64,000 bases of DNA from assembly GCF_019049285.1 (NCBI RefSeq), contig NZ_JAGMUL010000140.1, positions 43,544-107,543 on the forward strand, written 5' to 3'. This document shows, piece after piece, positions 57,259 to 64,000 of the stretch (positions within the stretch are counted from its first letter, which is position 1; the number at the start of each line of letters is the position of its first letter). The notes beneath the pieces were generated by a model, which saw only the letters and a list, made by a program, of their open reading frames with translations, was not told the DNA's origin and made no database searches. This DNA is from Streptomyces sp. AC550_RSS872 (GTDB taxonomy: Bacteria > Actinomycetota > Actinomycetes > Streptomycetales > Streptomycetaceae). Position numbers and translations under genes: made by a program.

Positions 57259-58038
57259 ATGCTGCGCGCCCTGGCTGTCGACGACGAACGCCCCTCGCTG
57301 GAGGAACTGCTCTACCTCCTGAACGCCGACCCCCGCGTCGGCAGCGCGGAGGGGGCCGGCGACGCGACCGAGGCACTGCGCCGCATCAACCGCGCCCTGG
57401 AGTCGGGGCCCGGCGGGCCCGAGGCGATCGACGTCGTCTTCCTCGACATCAACATGCCCGGCCTCGACGGACTGGACCTGGCCCGGCTGCTCACCGGCTT
57501 CGCGACACCGCCGCTGGTCGTGTTCGTCACCGCCCACGAGGACTTCGCCGTCCAGGCCTTCGACCTCAAGGCCGTCGACTACGTCCTCAAACCCGTCCGC
57601 AAGGAACGGCTCGCCGAGGCGGTCCGCCGCGCCGTCGAACTGCGCGCCGCCTCCCGGCGGGATGCCGCCCAACGTGACACCACGCCCCGCATACCCGTGA
57701 GCGAGCCCGACCCCGACCACATACCCGTGGAGCTCGGCGGCGTGACCCGCTTCGTCGCCGTGGACGACATCACCCATGTCGAGGCCCAGGGCGACTACGC
57801 CCGGCTGCACACCGACAAGGGCAGCCACCTCGTCCGCATCCCCCTGTCCACCCTGGAGGAGCGCTGGCGCTCGCGCGGATTCGTCCGCATCCACCGCCGC
57901 CATCTCGTCGCCCTGCGCCACATCGGCGAGCTCCGCCTGGACGCGGGCTCGGTCAGCGTCATGGTCGGCCCCGAGGAACTCCAGGTCAGCCGGCGCCACG
58001 CCCGCGAACTGCGGGACCTGCTCATGCGGAGGTCATGA
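57259..58038 (+). CDS. LytTR-family response regulator
   Basis: The 259-residue protein has a receiver domain (LRALAVDDERPSLEELLYLL, phospho-acceptor in VVFLDINMPGLDG, Lys in YVLKPVRK) and a LytTR DNA-binding domain (ITHVEAQGDYARLHTDKGSHLVRIPLSTLEERW, FVRIHRRHLVALRHIGELRLDAGSVSV). Its histidine kinase partner is the LytS-like protein three genes downstream in the same operon. The next gene overlaps by 4 bases. The ATG at 57259 starts the receiver domain directly. Confidence 0.93.
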   Translation: MLRALAVDDERPSLEELLYLLNADPRVGSAEGAGDATEALRRINRALESGPGGPEAIDVVFLDINMPGLDGLDLARLLTGFATPPLVVFVTAHEDFAVQAFDLKAVDYVLKPVRKERLAEAVRRAVELRAASRRDAAQRDTTPRIPVSEPDPDHIPVELGGVTRFVAVDDITHVEAQGDYARLHTDKGSHLVRIPLSTLEERWRSRGFVRIHRRHLVALRHIGELRLDAGSVSVMVGPEELQVSRRHARELRDLLMRRS

Positions 58039-58400
58039 CGATGCCCCAGAACCCCGCCGACCGCCGCGTCGTCGTCACCGGCCCGCCCCGGCAGGCCCGC
58101 CGCGTCTCCGGCTACTACCGCCCGCGCACCGAGATCGACGAACAGACCACCCTCGGCCACACCTACGTCCGCTCCCTCATGCGCACCCAACTGCGCACCG
58201 CCCTCGCCGTGTTCGCCGTGCTCGGCCTCCTCGTCGGCCCGCTCCCCCTGCTCTTCGCGGCGATGCCGGACGCCCAGCACCTGGTCTGGGCGATCCTCGG
58301 CTTCGGCCTCTACGCCCCGCTGGTCCTGCTGGCCCGCTGGTTCGTGCGCCGCGCCGAGCGCAACGAACGGGACTTCGTACGGCTCGTCGAAGACCGCTGA
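58035..58400 (+). CDS. Small two-helix membrane protein of the DUF485/symporter-associated type
   Basis: The 121-residue protein has a soluble N-terminus of about 50 residues and two membrane helices (LRTALAVFAVLGLLVGPLPLLFAAM and LVWAILGFGLYAPLVLLARWFV). Small membrane proteins of this shape precede monocarboxylate or acetate symporter genes in many bacteria (DUF485/YjcH). The ATG at 58035 overlaps the LytTR stop; the symporter starts 41 bases further. Assignment to DUF485 is tentative. Confidence 0.7.
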   Translation: MTMPQNPADRRVVVTGPPRQARRVSGYYRPRTEIDEQTTLGHTYVRSLMRTQLRTALAVFAVLGLLVGPLPLLFAAMPDAQHLVWAILGFGLYAPLVLLARWFVRRAERNERDFVRLVEDR

Positions 58401-58440
58401 GCCCAAGAGACCGACTGAGCCCGAAAGAACCGATGCGGTC

Positions 58441-60153
58441 GTGAACTCCAGCTACGCCGTCCCCGCCGTCGCCCTCGTCGTCCTCGCGACCGTCCTCGTC
58501 GGCGCCTTCGGCCTGCGCATCTCCCGCACCACCTCCGACTTCTACGTCGCCTCCCGCACCGTCGGCCCCCGCCTCAACGCCGCCGCGATCAGCGGCGAGT
58601 ACCTTTCCGCCGCCTCCTTCCTCGGTATCGCCGGCCTGGTCCTCGTCCAGGGTCCGGACATGCTCTGGTACCCCGTCGGCTATACCGCCGGCTATCTGGT
58701 CCTGCTGCTGTTCGTCGCGGCCCCGCTGCGCCGCTCCGGCGCCTACACGCTCCCCGACTTCGCCGAGGCCCGCCTCTCCTCCCAGGCCGTACGACGGCTC
58801 GCGGGCGCCTTCGTCGTCGGCACCGGCTGGCTGTATCTGCTGCCCCAACTCCAGGGCGCCGGGCTGACGTTGACCGTGCTGACGAACGCACCCGACTGGC
58901 TCGGCGGGGTGATCGTCGCCGTCGTCGTGGTCGCCATCGTCGCCGCCGGCGGCATGCGCAGCATCACCTTCGTCCAGGCCTTCCAGTACTGGCTCAAACT
59001 CACCGCCCTGCTCGTCCCCGCCCTCTTCCTGATCCTCGCCTGGCAGGGCGACGGCGCCCCCCGCCACGCCTTCGACGAACCGGCGACGTTCCGTGAACAG
59101 AGCGCCGTCCGCGTCGACGACACCCTCGACCTCGAACTCGACCGTCCCCTGACCGTCACCGTCACCGGCACCGTCGACGGCCGCACACACGAGGACGACA
59201 AGATCCGGCTCCCCGCCGGCACCCACCACGTCGAGGCCGGCACCCGCCTCACCTTCGACCAGGGCGCCTCCGTCCCCGAACCCGACCGCGGCAGCGGCGG
59301 CAGCCTCTCGCCCTCGCAGGCCGAGAACCGCGGTGAACGCCCGCTGTACGCCACGTACGGACTGATCCTCGCCACCTTCCTCGGCACCATGGGCCTGCCG
59401 CACGTCGTCGTCCGCTTCTACACCAGCCCGCACGGCGTCGCCGCCCGCCGCACCACCGTCGCCGTCCTCGGCCTGATCGGCGCCTTCTACCTCCTGCCCC
59501 CGGTCTACGGCGCCCTGGGCCGCCTCTACGCCCCCGAACTCACCCTCTCCGGCGACGCGGACGCCGCCGTCCTGCTGCTGCCCGAGCGGATGATCGGCGG
59601 CCTCGGCGGCGACCTCCTCGGCGCGCTGGTCGCGGGCGGCGCCTTCGCCGCGTTCCTGTCGACGGCCTCGGGCCTGACCATGGCCGTCGCGGGCGTGCTC
59701 ACCCAGGACGTCCTGCCGTCCCGGGGCGTACGGCACTTCCGGCTCGGCACGGTCCTCGCCATGGCCGTCCCGCTCGCCGCGAGCGCCCTGGTCGGCGGAC
59801 TCCCCGTCGCCGACGCGGTGGGCCTCGCCTTCGCCGTGTCGGCGTCGTCCTTCTGCCCGCTGCTCGTGCTCGGCATCTGGTGGCGGCGGCTGACCCCGCC
59901 CGGCGCGGCCGCCGGAATGCTGGTCGGCGGCGGCTCGGCGCTGCTCGCCGTGGCGGCGACCATGGCGGGTTTCCCGGGCTCCGGAGCCCTGCACGCGCTG
60001 CTGGCCTGGCCCGCGCTCTGGTCGGTGCCACTGGGCTTCCTCACCATGATCCTGGTGTCGCTGGCCACCCCGGGGCGGGTCCCGGCGGGGACGGCGGCGA
60101 TCCTGGCACGGTTCCATCTGCCGGAGGAGCTGCGGGCGGAGGTGAAGGCATGA
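58441..60153 (+). CDS. Solute:sodium symporter (ActP/MctC-like) with a large extracytoplasmic insert
   Basis: The 570-residue protein is a sodium:solute symporter (SSF) with the motif region VGPRLNAAAISGEYLSAASFLGIAG and GYTAGYLVLLLFVAAPLRRSGAYTLPDFAEARL, closest to acetate/pyruvate permeases. Residues about 202-300 form a hydrophilic, Asp/Glu/Thr-rich beta-like insert between two helices; typical ActP proteins lack so long a loop. A GTG at 58441 opens the first helix. The operon structure suggests the LytSR-type system controls uptake of this solute. Substrate is likely a short carboxylate but not proven. Confidence 0.88.
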   Translation: MNSSYAVPAVALVVLATVLVGAFGLRISRTTSDFYVASRTVGPRLNAAAISGEYLSAASFLGIAGLVLVQGPDMLWYPVGYTAGYLVLLLFVAAPLRRSGAYTLPDFAEARLSSQAVRRLAGAFVVGTGWLYLLPQLQGAGLTLTVLTNAPDWLGGVIVAVVVVAIVAAGGMRSITFVQAFQYWLKLTALLVPALFLILAWQGDGAPRHAFDEPATFREQSAVRVDDTLDLELDRPLTVTVTGTVDGRTHEDDKIRLPAGTHHVEAGTRLTFDQGASVPEPDRGSGGSLSPSQAENRGERPLYATYGLILATFLGTMGLPHVVVRFYTSPHGVAARRTTVAVLGLIGAFYLLPPVYGALGRLYAPELTLSGDADAAVLLLPERMIGGLGGDLLGALVAGGAFAAFLSTASGLTMAVAGVLTQDVLPSRGVRHFRLGTVLAMAVPLAASALVGGLPVADAVGLAFAVSASSFCPLLVLGIWWRRLTPPGAAAGMLVGGGSALLAVAATMAGFPGSGALHALLAWPALWSVPLGFLTMILVSLATPGRVPAGTAAILARFHLPEELRAEVKA

Positions 60154-60194
60154 GCGACCTCATCGCCGGACGGCGCGAGGCGGTGACGACATGA
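60150..60194 (+). CDS. 14-codon minicistron coupled between symporter and kinase
   Basis: The symporter stop TGA overlaps an ATG at 60150 (ATGA), which opens a frame of 14 codons (MSDLIAGRREAVTT) whose stop again overlaps the kinase ATG at 60191 (ATGA). Its first residues MSDLIAG echo the kinase start MSGFIAG. It may be a duplicated start region that couples translation of the kinase to that of the symporter; no peptide function is implied. Confidence 0.45.
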   Translation: MSDLIAGRREAVTT

Positions 60195-61405
60195 GCGGAT
60201 TCATCGCGGGTCTGTGCGTGGCGATCCTCCCGCTGCTCGCCGCCGGCTTCTGGCTGGGCCGGCGCACCGCCCGCCCGCAGAACCTCGGCGGCCTCGGCAC
60301 CCCCGTCGAGCACGCCACCTTCGAGACCCTGCACACGGCTTCGCTCGCCGCACCCCCGCTCAGGGCCGGACTCACCGAGGAGACCGCCCGCAAGTCGGCC
60401 CGCAGACTCCGCTCCCTGCTCGGCACGGACGCGCTGTGCCTCACCGACCAGAAGGACGTCCTGGTCTGGGACGGCGTCGGCGGACATCACCGTACGGAGA
60501 TCATGGAACTCCTCGCCGGCCCCCTGGAGTCGGGCCGCGGCGAGGCCTTCCCGCTCACCTGCGGCGCCCCCGACTGCCCGGTGCGCTGGGCCGTGGTCGC
60601 CCCGCTCACCGTCGACGACCGCGTCCACGGCGCCCTCGTCGCCTGCGCGCCCCGCGAGAGTGCGGTCCTCGTGCGGGCGGCCGGCGAGGTGGCCCGCTGG
60701 GTCTCCGTCCAGCTGGAACTGGCCGACCTCGACCAGTCCCGCACCCGTCTGATCGAGGCCGAGATCAAGGCACTGCGCGCCCAGATCTCCCCCCATTTCA
60801 TTTTCAACTCCCTCGCGGTGATCGCGAGCTTCGTCCGCACCGACCCCGAGCGCGCCCGCGAACTGCTCCTGGAGTTCGCCGACTTCACCCGCTACTCCTT
60901 CCGCAGGCACGGCGACTTCACCACCCTCGCCGAGGAACTCCACGCCATCGACCACTACTTGGCGCTCGTGCGGGCACGCTTCGGCGACCGCCTGTCCGTC
61001 ACCCTCCAGATCGCTCCGGAGGTACTGCCGGTCGCCCTGCCCTTCCTGTGCCTCCAGCCGCTCGTCGAGAACGCCGTCAAACACGGCCTGGAGGGCAAGA
61101 AGGCGCCGGCCGGCAAGAGCCACATCAGCATCACCGCCCAGGACGCCGGCGCCGAGGCCCTCGTCGTCATCGAGGACGACGGCGCCGGCATGGACCCGGC
61201 CCTGCTGCGCCGCATCCTCGCCGGCGAGGTCAGCCCGTCGGGCGGCATCGGGCTGTCCAACGTCGACGACCGTCTCCGACAGGTGTACGGCGACGCCTAC
61301 GGCCTCGTCATCGAGACCGCCCCGGGAGCGGGCATGAAGATCACCGCCCGGCTGCCGAAGTACCAGCCGGGCGTGCACTCCGCGGGGCGGCTCCCCCGGG
61401 AGTGA
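60191..61405 (+). CDS. LytS-like sensor histidine kinase
   Basis: The 404-residue protein has a single N-terminal membrane helix (FIAGLCVAILPLLAAGFWLG), a GAF-like sensor at about 55-190 with a Cys pair in LTCGAPDCPVRW, a His_kinase domain with the phospho-acceptor in QISPHFIFNSLAVIASFVR and a HATPase domain (LVENAVKHGL, GGIGLSNVDDRLRQVYG). Classical LytS has five or more membrane helices, so this is a compact form whose input is likely cytoplasmic. Its partner is the LytTR regulator that starts the operon. Confidence 0.9.
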   Translation: MSGFIAGLCVAILPLLAAGFWLGRRTARPQNLGGLGTPVEHATFETLHTASLAAPPLRAGLTEETARKSARRLRSLLGTDALCLTDQKDVLVWDGVGGHHRTEIMELLAGPLESGRGEAFPLTCGAPDCPVRWAVVAPLTVDDRVHGALVACAPRESAVLVRAAGEVARWVSVQLELADLDQSRTRLIEAEIKALRAQISPHFIFNSLAVIASFVRTDPERARELLLEFADFTRYSFRRHGDFTTLAEELHAIDHYLALVRARFGDRLSVTLQIAPEVLPVALPFLCLQPLVENAVKHGLEGKKAPAGKSHISITAQDAGAEALVVIEDDGAGMDPALLRRILAGEVSPSGGIGLSNVDDRLRQVYGDAYGLVIETAPGAGMKITARLPKYQPGVHSAGRLPRE

Positions 61406-61408
61406 GGC

Positions 61409-61597
61409 TCAGGTGCTCCGGCTGACGACCAGCCCCAGTGTGATCAGCCCCAGCACCACCCACCCGAACCACAGCCAGCCATTGCTCCCGAGCGCCACCG
61501 TGTAGGCCGTCACCACGACGAGACCGCCGACGGTGACCACCCCCATCGCCTTGGTAGAACTGTCCGTAGAACCGCCAGAACCGCTAGAACCGGGCAT
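61409..61597 (-). CDS. Small membrane protein, hypothetical
   Basis: The 62-residue protein has a Gly/Ser-rich start (PGSSGSGGSTDSSTKA) and two hydrophobic helices (VVTVGGLVVVTAYTVAL and WLWFGWVVLGLITLGLVV). The ATG at 61597 has GGAGGGTG upstream. It lies 13 bases after the Ser/Thr kinase gene and is probably cotranscribed with it. I do not recognise a family. Confidence 0.75.
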   Translation of the reverse strand: MPGSSGSGGSTDSSTKAMGVVTVGGLVVVTAYTVALGSNGWLWFGWVVLGLITLGLVVSRST

Positions 61598-61610
61598 CGC
61601 GACACCCTCC

Positions 61611-63566
61611 TCATGGTTCGTCCCCCTCCATGGTGCCCCCGTTCTGCTTCCTGACGGTGCACACGACGAAATGAGTCCCGTTCTTCCAGGACCCCTCGCT
61701 CGTCCACGAGCCCGCGGTGTACACGGAAGGGTCGAACCCGTAGTCGCGCGGCGGCACCTCCCGGGCACACGCCGTGTCCGACTCGGTACGCGCCTCGGTC
61801 AGCGTGACGTCGGTGCCCAGTCGGGTGAACCCGAGCACCTGCTCGTCGTGCGGATCCGCGCAGGCCACCAGGCGGGCGCCCCGGCGCGAGCGCACGTCCA
61901 GACAGTCCCGCCGCTGCATGGTCGCCGTGTCGGCGAACGCCGCCCCCGCCTTCCGGTGCTCACCCAGCGGCCCGAACACCGGCCCGTGCGCGCCCAGCAC
62001 CAGACAGGCGGTGCGCCGTCCGGCCGCCTCGAACCCCGCCTCGGACGGTACGACGGCGAAGCTGCGCACATCCGCGAGCCGCTCGCGGAGCGCCTCCGTC
62101 CGTGCCTCGCATGCCGTCGGCCCCTCCCGGCGCGCCTCGGCGGCGGACGCGGCGGCGACGAGCGCCATCACCTGCCCGTCGGGGGCCTGCTCCCGGCAGC
62201 TGGGATCCACCCGCAACCGGGGCGTGCCCTGGAAGGCGCTCGCGCCCGGCCAGTCGGCCACCACGCAGTCACCGCCCTTGAGCGGATCCCCGAGCCCGAC
62301 GGCGTCGCCGTACGGCCGCTCCGTCCCGCCGGGGGCCGACTCCCGGTACACGGCGTACCAGGCGCCCGCCCCCGCCAGTGCCAGCCCGAGGAGACCGGCG
62401 AGCACCGCGTGGAGGATGCGGGGACGGGTTCGGCGCGGCCCTCCGGGACCGGGCCCGCCGCCGAAGGCCCACGGACCACCAGATGAGTCGGGTGATTCAG
62501 GAAATTCGGGTAACTCGGATGACTCGGGCGTCCTGGGCGTCCCTGGCGGGGGACCGAAGCCCACCGACCCCCTGGGCTGCCCGAACCCCGAGCCCGGACT
62601 GCGCCGCCCCTCGGGATGCCCCGGCACGGGCGCAGGCGGCGCCCCGCCCCAGTGCGGCTGCGAGCCGAGGTCCGTCTGGGTGCGCGCGTACGCGTCGACC
62701 TCCGGCGTGACGATCCGCGACAGCGCCGCCTCCGCCTCCGCCGCGGACATCCGCCGTGCCGGATCCTTCTCCAGCAGGGCTCGTACGACGGGCCCCAGCG
62801 CCCCGGCCCGCGCGGCCGGCCGGGGCTCCTCCATGACCACCGCGGTCACCTGGGCGAGATGCGACTCGCGGTCGAAGGGTCCCCGCCCCTCGACCGCGTG
62901 GTACAGCGTGCAGCCCAGCGAGAACAGATCCGTGGCCGGCGTGGGCGCCCCGCCCGTGACCCGTTCCGGCGCCAGATAGCCCGCCGTACCCACGAGCACC
63001 GACGCCAGCGTGTACCGCGTCTCCCCGGCGTCCGGCTGCACCGAGATGCCGTAGTCGGCGAGCAGCACACGCCCGTACGGCGCCCCGGAGCGGTCCGGCG
63101 CGAGGAGGATGTTCGCCGGTTTCACGTCCCGGTGCATGACGCCCCGCTCGTGTCCGGCGGTCAGCGCGTCGAGCACGGCGAGCCCGATGCGGGCGCACTC
63201 CGCGGGCGCCGGCGGGCCGTGCCGGTCGATGAGATCACGCAGGTTGACGGCGCCGGCCACGTACTCCATGACGATCCACGGCAGCCCGTCGTGCTCCAGC
63301 ACGTCATGCACGGTCACCACGTGCGGATGCCCGCGCAGCCCCGCCGCGTGCCGGGCCTCCGCCCGGGCGCGGGCCACCCTGGCATCGCGCTCGTCGGCCT
63401 CGGCCGGGTCCCGGAACACGATCTCCTTCAGCGCGACCTCGCAGGCGAGTCTCCGGTCGTGGGCGAGCCAGACATGGCCCATGCCGCCGCTGCCGAGCCG
63501 GTTGAGCAGCAGATAACGGCCGGCGACGACCCGGCCCGCTCCCGACGTCGATGATCCTGAAGGCAT
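61611..63566 (-). CDS. Membrane-anchored Ser/Thr protein kinase with a TTA codon
   Basis: The 651-residue protein has an N-terminal Hanks-type kinase (Gly loop LGSGGMGHVW, Lys47 in VALKE, catalytic MHRDVKPANILL with Asp147, and DYG at 171-173 in place of DFG), a Pro/Gly/Ser-rich linker (about 300-380), one membrane helix at 384-407 and an extracytoplasmic C-terminal domain with six or more Cys. The kinase should phosphorylate proteins in response to an external signal. Residue 352 (SSELPEF) is encoded by TTA at 62511-62513, within a short stretch of unusual codons (TTT, CCT, TCA, TCT, GGT). The last gene on this strand in the window lies upstream. Confidence 0.92.
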   Translation of the reverse strand: MPSGSSTSGAGRVVAGRYLLLNRLGSGGMGHVWLAHDRRLACEVALKEIVFRDPAEADERDARVARARAEARHAAGLRGHPHVVTVHDVLEHDGLPWIVMEYVAGAVNLRDLIDRHGPPAPAECARIGLAVLDALTAGHERGVMHRDVKPANILLAPDRSGAPYGRVLLADYGISVQPDAGETRYTLASVLVGTAGYLAPERVTGGAPTPATDLFSLGCTLYHAVEGRGPFDRESHLAQVTAVVMEEPRPAARAGALGPVVRALLEKDPARRMSAAEAEAALSRIVTPEVDAYARTQTDLGSQPHWGGAPPAPVPGHPEGRRSPGSGFGQPRGSVGFGPPPGTPRTPESSELPEFPESPDSSGGPWAFGGGPGPGGPRRTRPRILHAVLAGLLGLALAGAGAWYAVYRESAPGGTERPYGDAVGLGDPLKGGDCVVADWPGASAFQGTPRLRVDPSCREQAPDGQVMALVAAASAAEARREGPTACEARTEALRERLADVRSFAVVPSEAGFEAAGRRTACLVLGAHGPVFGPLGEHRKAGAAFADTATMQRRDCLDVRSRRGARLVACADPHDEQVLGFTRLGTDVTLTEARTESDTACAREVPPRDYGFDPSVYTAGSWTSEGSWKNGTHFVVCTVRKQNGGTMEGDEP

Positions 63567-63605
63567 CCGGTGACTCCCGGGTTCTACGGCTGCGCTGCGT
63601 GGTTG

Positions 63606-64000
63606 CTAGGCGGTCGTGCTCGCGGGGGGTTCGACGGCGGAGGGAGCGCCGGTCGCCGGGTCGGTGGTGGCGGGCGCGCCGGTCTCGGACGGGGGTGCGC
63701 CGGTGGTGACCGGGGCGCTGGTCGGGGGTGGCGGCGAGGGCGGTGAGCTGGGCGTGGTGGGCTTGGCCGTCGGAGGGGGTGCGGAGGACGTTCCCGTGGA
63801 CGGGGGGCCGCTCGTAGGGCCCGGGCCGGACGGCGTGGAGCTTCCGGGCCGGGAGCTCCCGGGAGACGAGGGCGGCGGAGTCGATGCGGACGGCGAAGGC
63901 GGCGACGACGAAGACGGCGATGACTTGGGCGGCGTCGGCGTCGGCGTCGGGGTAGGGGTAGGGGCCGGGGGAGTGGGAGTGGGAGTGGGAGTGGGAGTGG
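63606..64000 (-). CDS. Pro/Thr/Ser-rich C-terminal tail of a gene that runs off the right edge
   Basis: Reading left from the edge, one frame stays open from 64000 to a TAG at 63606-63608. It encodes TP repeats at the edge (hexanucleotide repeats of type GGGAGT and GGCGTC on the plus strand) and then a Ser/Pro/Thr/Gly-rich tail ending PPASTTA. Tails like this follow membrane helices or kinase domains in streptomycete signalling proteins. The gene body and its function lie outside the window. It starts upstream of the Ser/Thr kinase and may be a sister gene. Confidence 0.6.
   Translation of the reverse strand, partial: TPTPTPTPTPPAPTPTPTPTPTPPKSSPSSSSPPSPSASTPPPSSPGSSRPGSSTPSGPGPTSGPPSTGTSSAPPPTAKPTTPSSPPSPPPPTSAPVTTGAPPSETGAPATTDPATGAPSAVEPPASTTA

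Noticed and set aside
61774..62979. Plus-strand frames across the Ser/Thr kinase gene
   Set aside because: They are antisense frames with Ser/Arg/Pro-rich composition and no start signals.

Overview
The window is high-GC DNA with short intergenic gaps, frequent GTG and TTG starts, and many actinomycete-type genes: a whiJ-type XRE/DUF397/ATPase triad, SpoIIE-type PP2C phosphatases, an ECF41 sigma factor, a c-di-AMP riboswitch ahead of an NlpC/P60 hydrolase, a sortase-anchored wall protein and rare TTA leucine codons. This points to a Streptomyces chromosome. From memory, the order purB, bio genes, urease, ornithine aminotransferase resembles the SCO12xx region of S. coelicolor, so most of this is conserved arm or core DNA rather than an island. 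I saw no rRNA, tRNA, CRISPR array, prophage or complete insertion sequence.

Layout. Positions 1-5000 hold an edge-truncated ACT-domain membrane protein, a SWIM zinc-finger gene broken by three frameshifts with a short partner, and a Tat-exported PhoD phosphatase. Positions 4.8-9.2 kb hold a MocR-type regulator divergent from a DMT transporter, an alpha/beta hydrolase and an ECF41 sigma factor. Positions 9.3-15.5 kb hold convergent GntR and ROK regulators, a two-component pair and a divergent ABC exporter. Positions 15.6-23.8 kb hold a mismatch DNA glycosylase, purB, a repeat-rich sortase substrate, an SGNH hydrolase, two CNNM/CorC-like proteins, a GNAT enzyme and an F420-type oxidoreductase. 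Positions 23.9-32.2 kb hold a MacB-like ABC pair, an RHH/Fic-like toxin-antitoxin pair, a methyltransferase, a secreted lipase divergent from a large LuxR regulator, and a 183-bp MITE.

Positions 32.3-36.8 kb are the biotin genes: bioB-bioA-bioD in one operon and bioF divergent from it. Positions 36.9-44.7 kb hold the whiJ-type triad, a LysR/LysE pair, the riboswitch-controlled NlpC/P60 gene, a ClpP paralogue divergent from an orphan Phd-type antitoxin, and a TetR/membrane-protein pair. Positions 44.8-49.5 kb are ureABCFGD without ureE, preceded by a GlnR-like box. Positions 49.4-56.6 kb hold a PlsC-type acyltransferase, two PP2C phosphatases and a ddaH-rocD arginine/ornithine operon with an Lrp-type regulator upstream. 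Positions 57.3-61.4 kb are a translationally coupled operon encoding a LytTR response regulator, a small membrane protein, a solute:sodium symporter and a LytS-like kinase. The right end holds a Ser/Thr kinase with a TTA codon and the Pro/Thr-rich tail of a further gene.

Most striking observations: a MITE inserted in a CTAG that served as the stop codon of both flanking convergent reading frames; a Streptomyces intergenic repeat domesticated in frame inside a coding sequence; a ClpP whose catalytic serine is displaced by one residue, divergent from an orphan antitoxin over a palindromic operator; an 8-residue Cys/His repeat tail on BioB; a heptad plus decapeptide-repeat wall protein; and two genes carrying TTA (bldA-dependent) codons.
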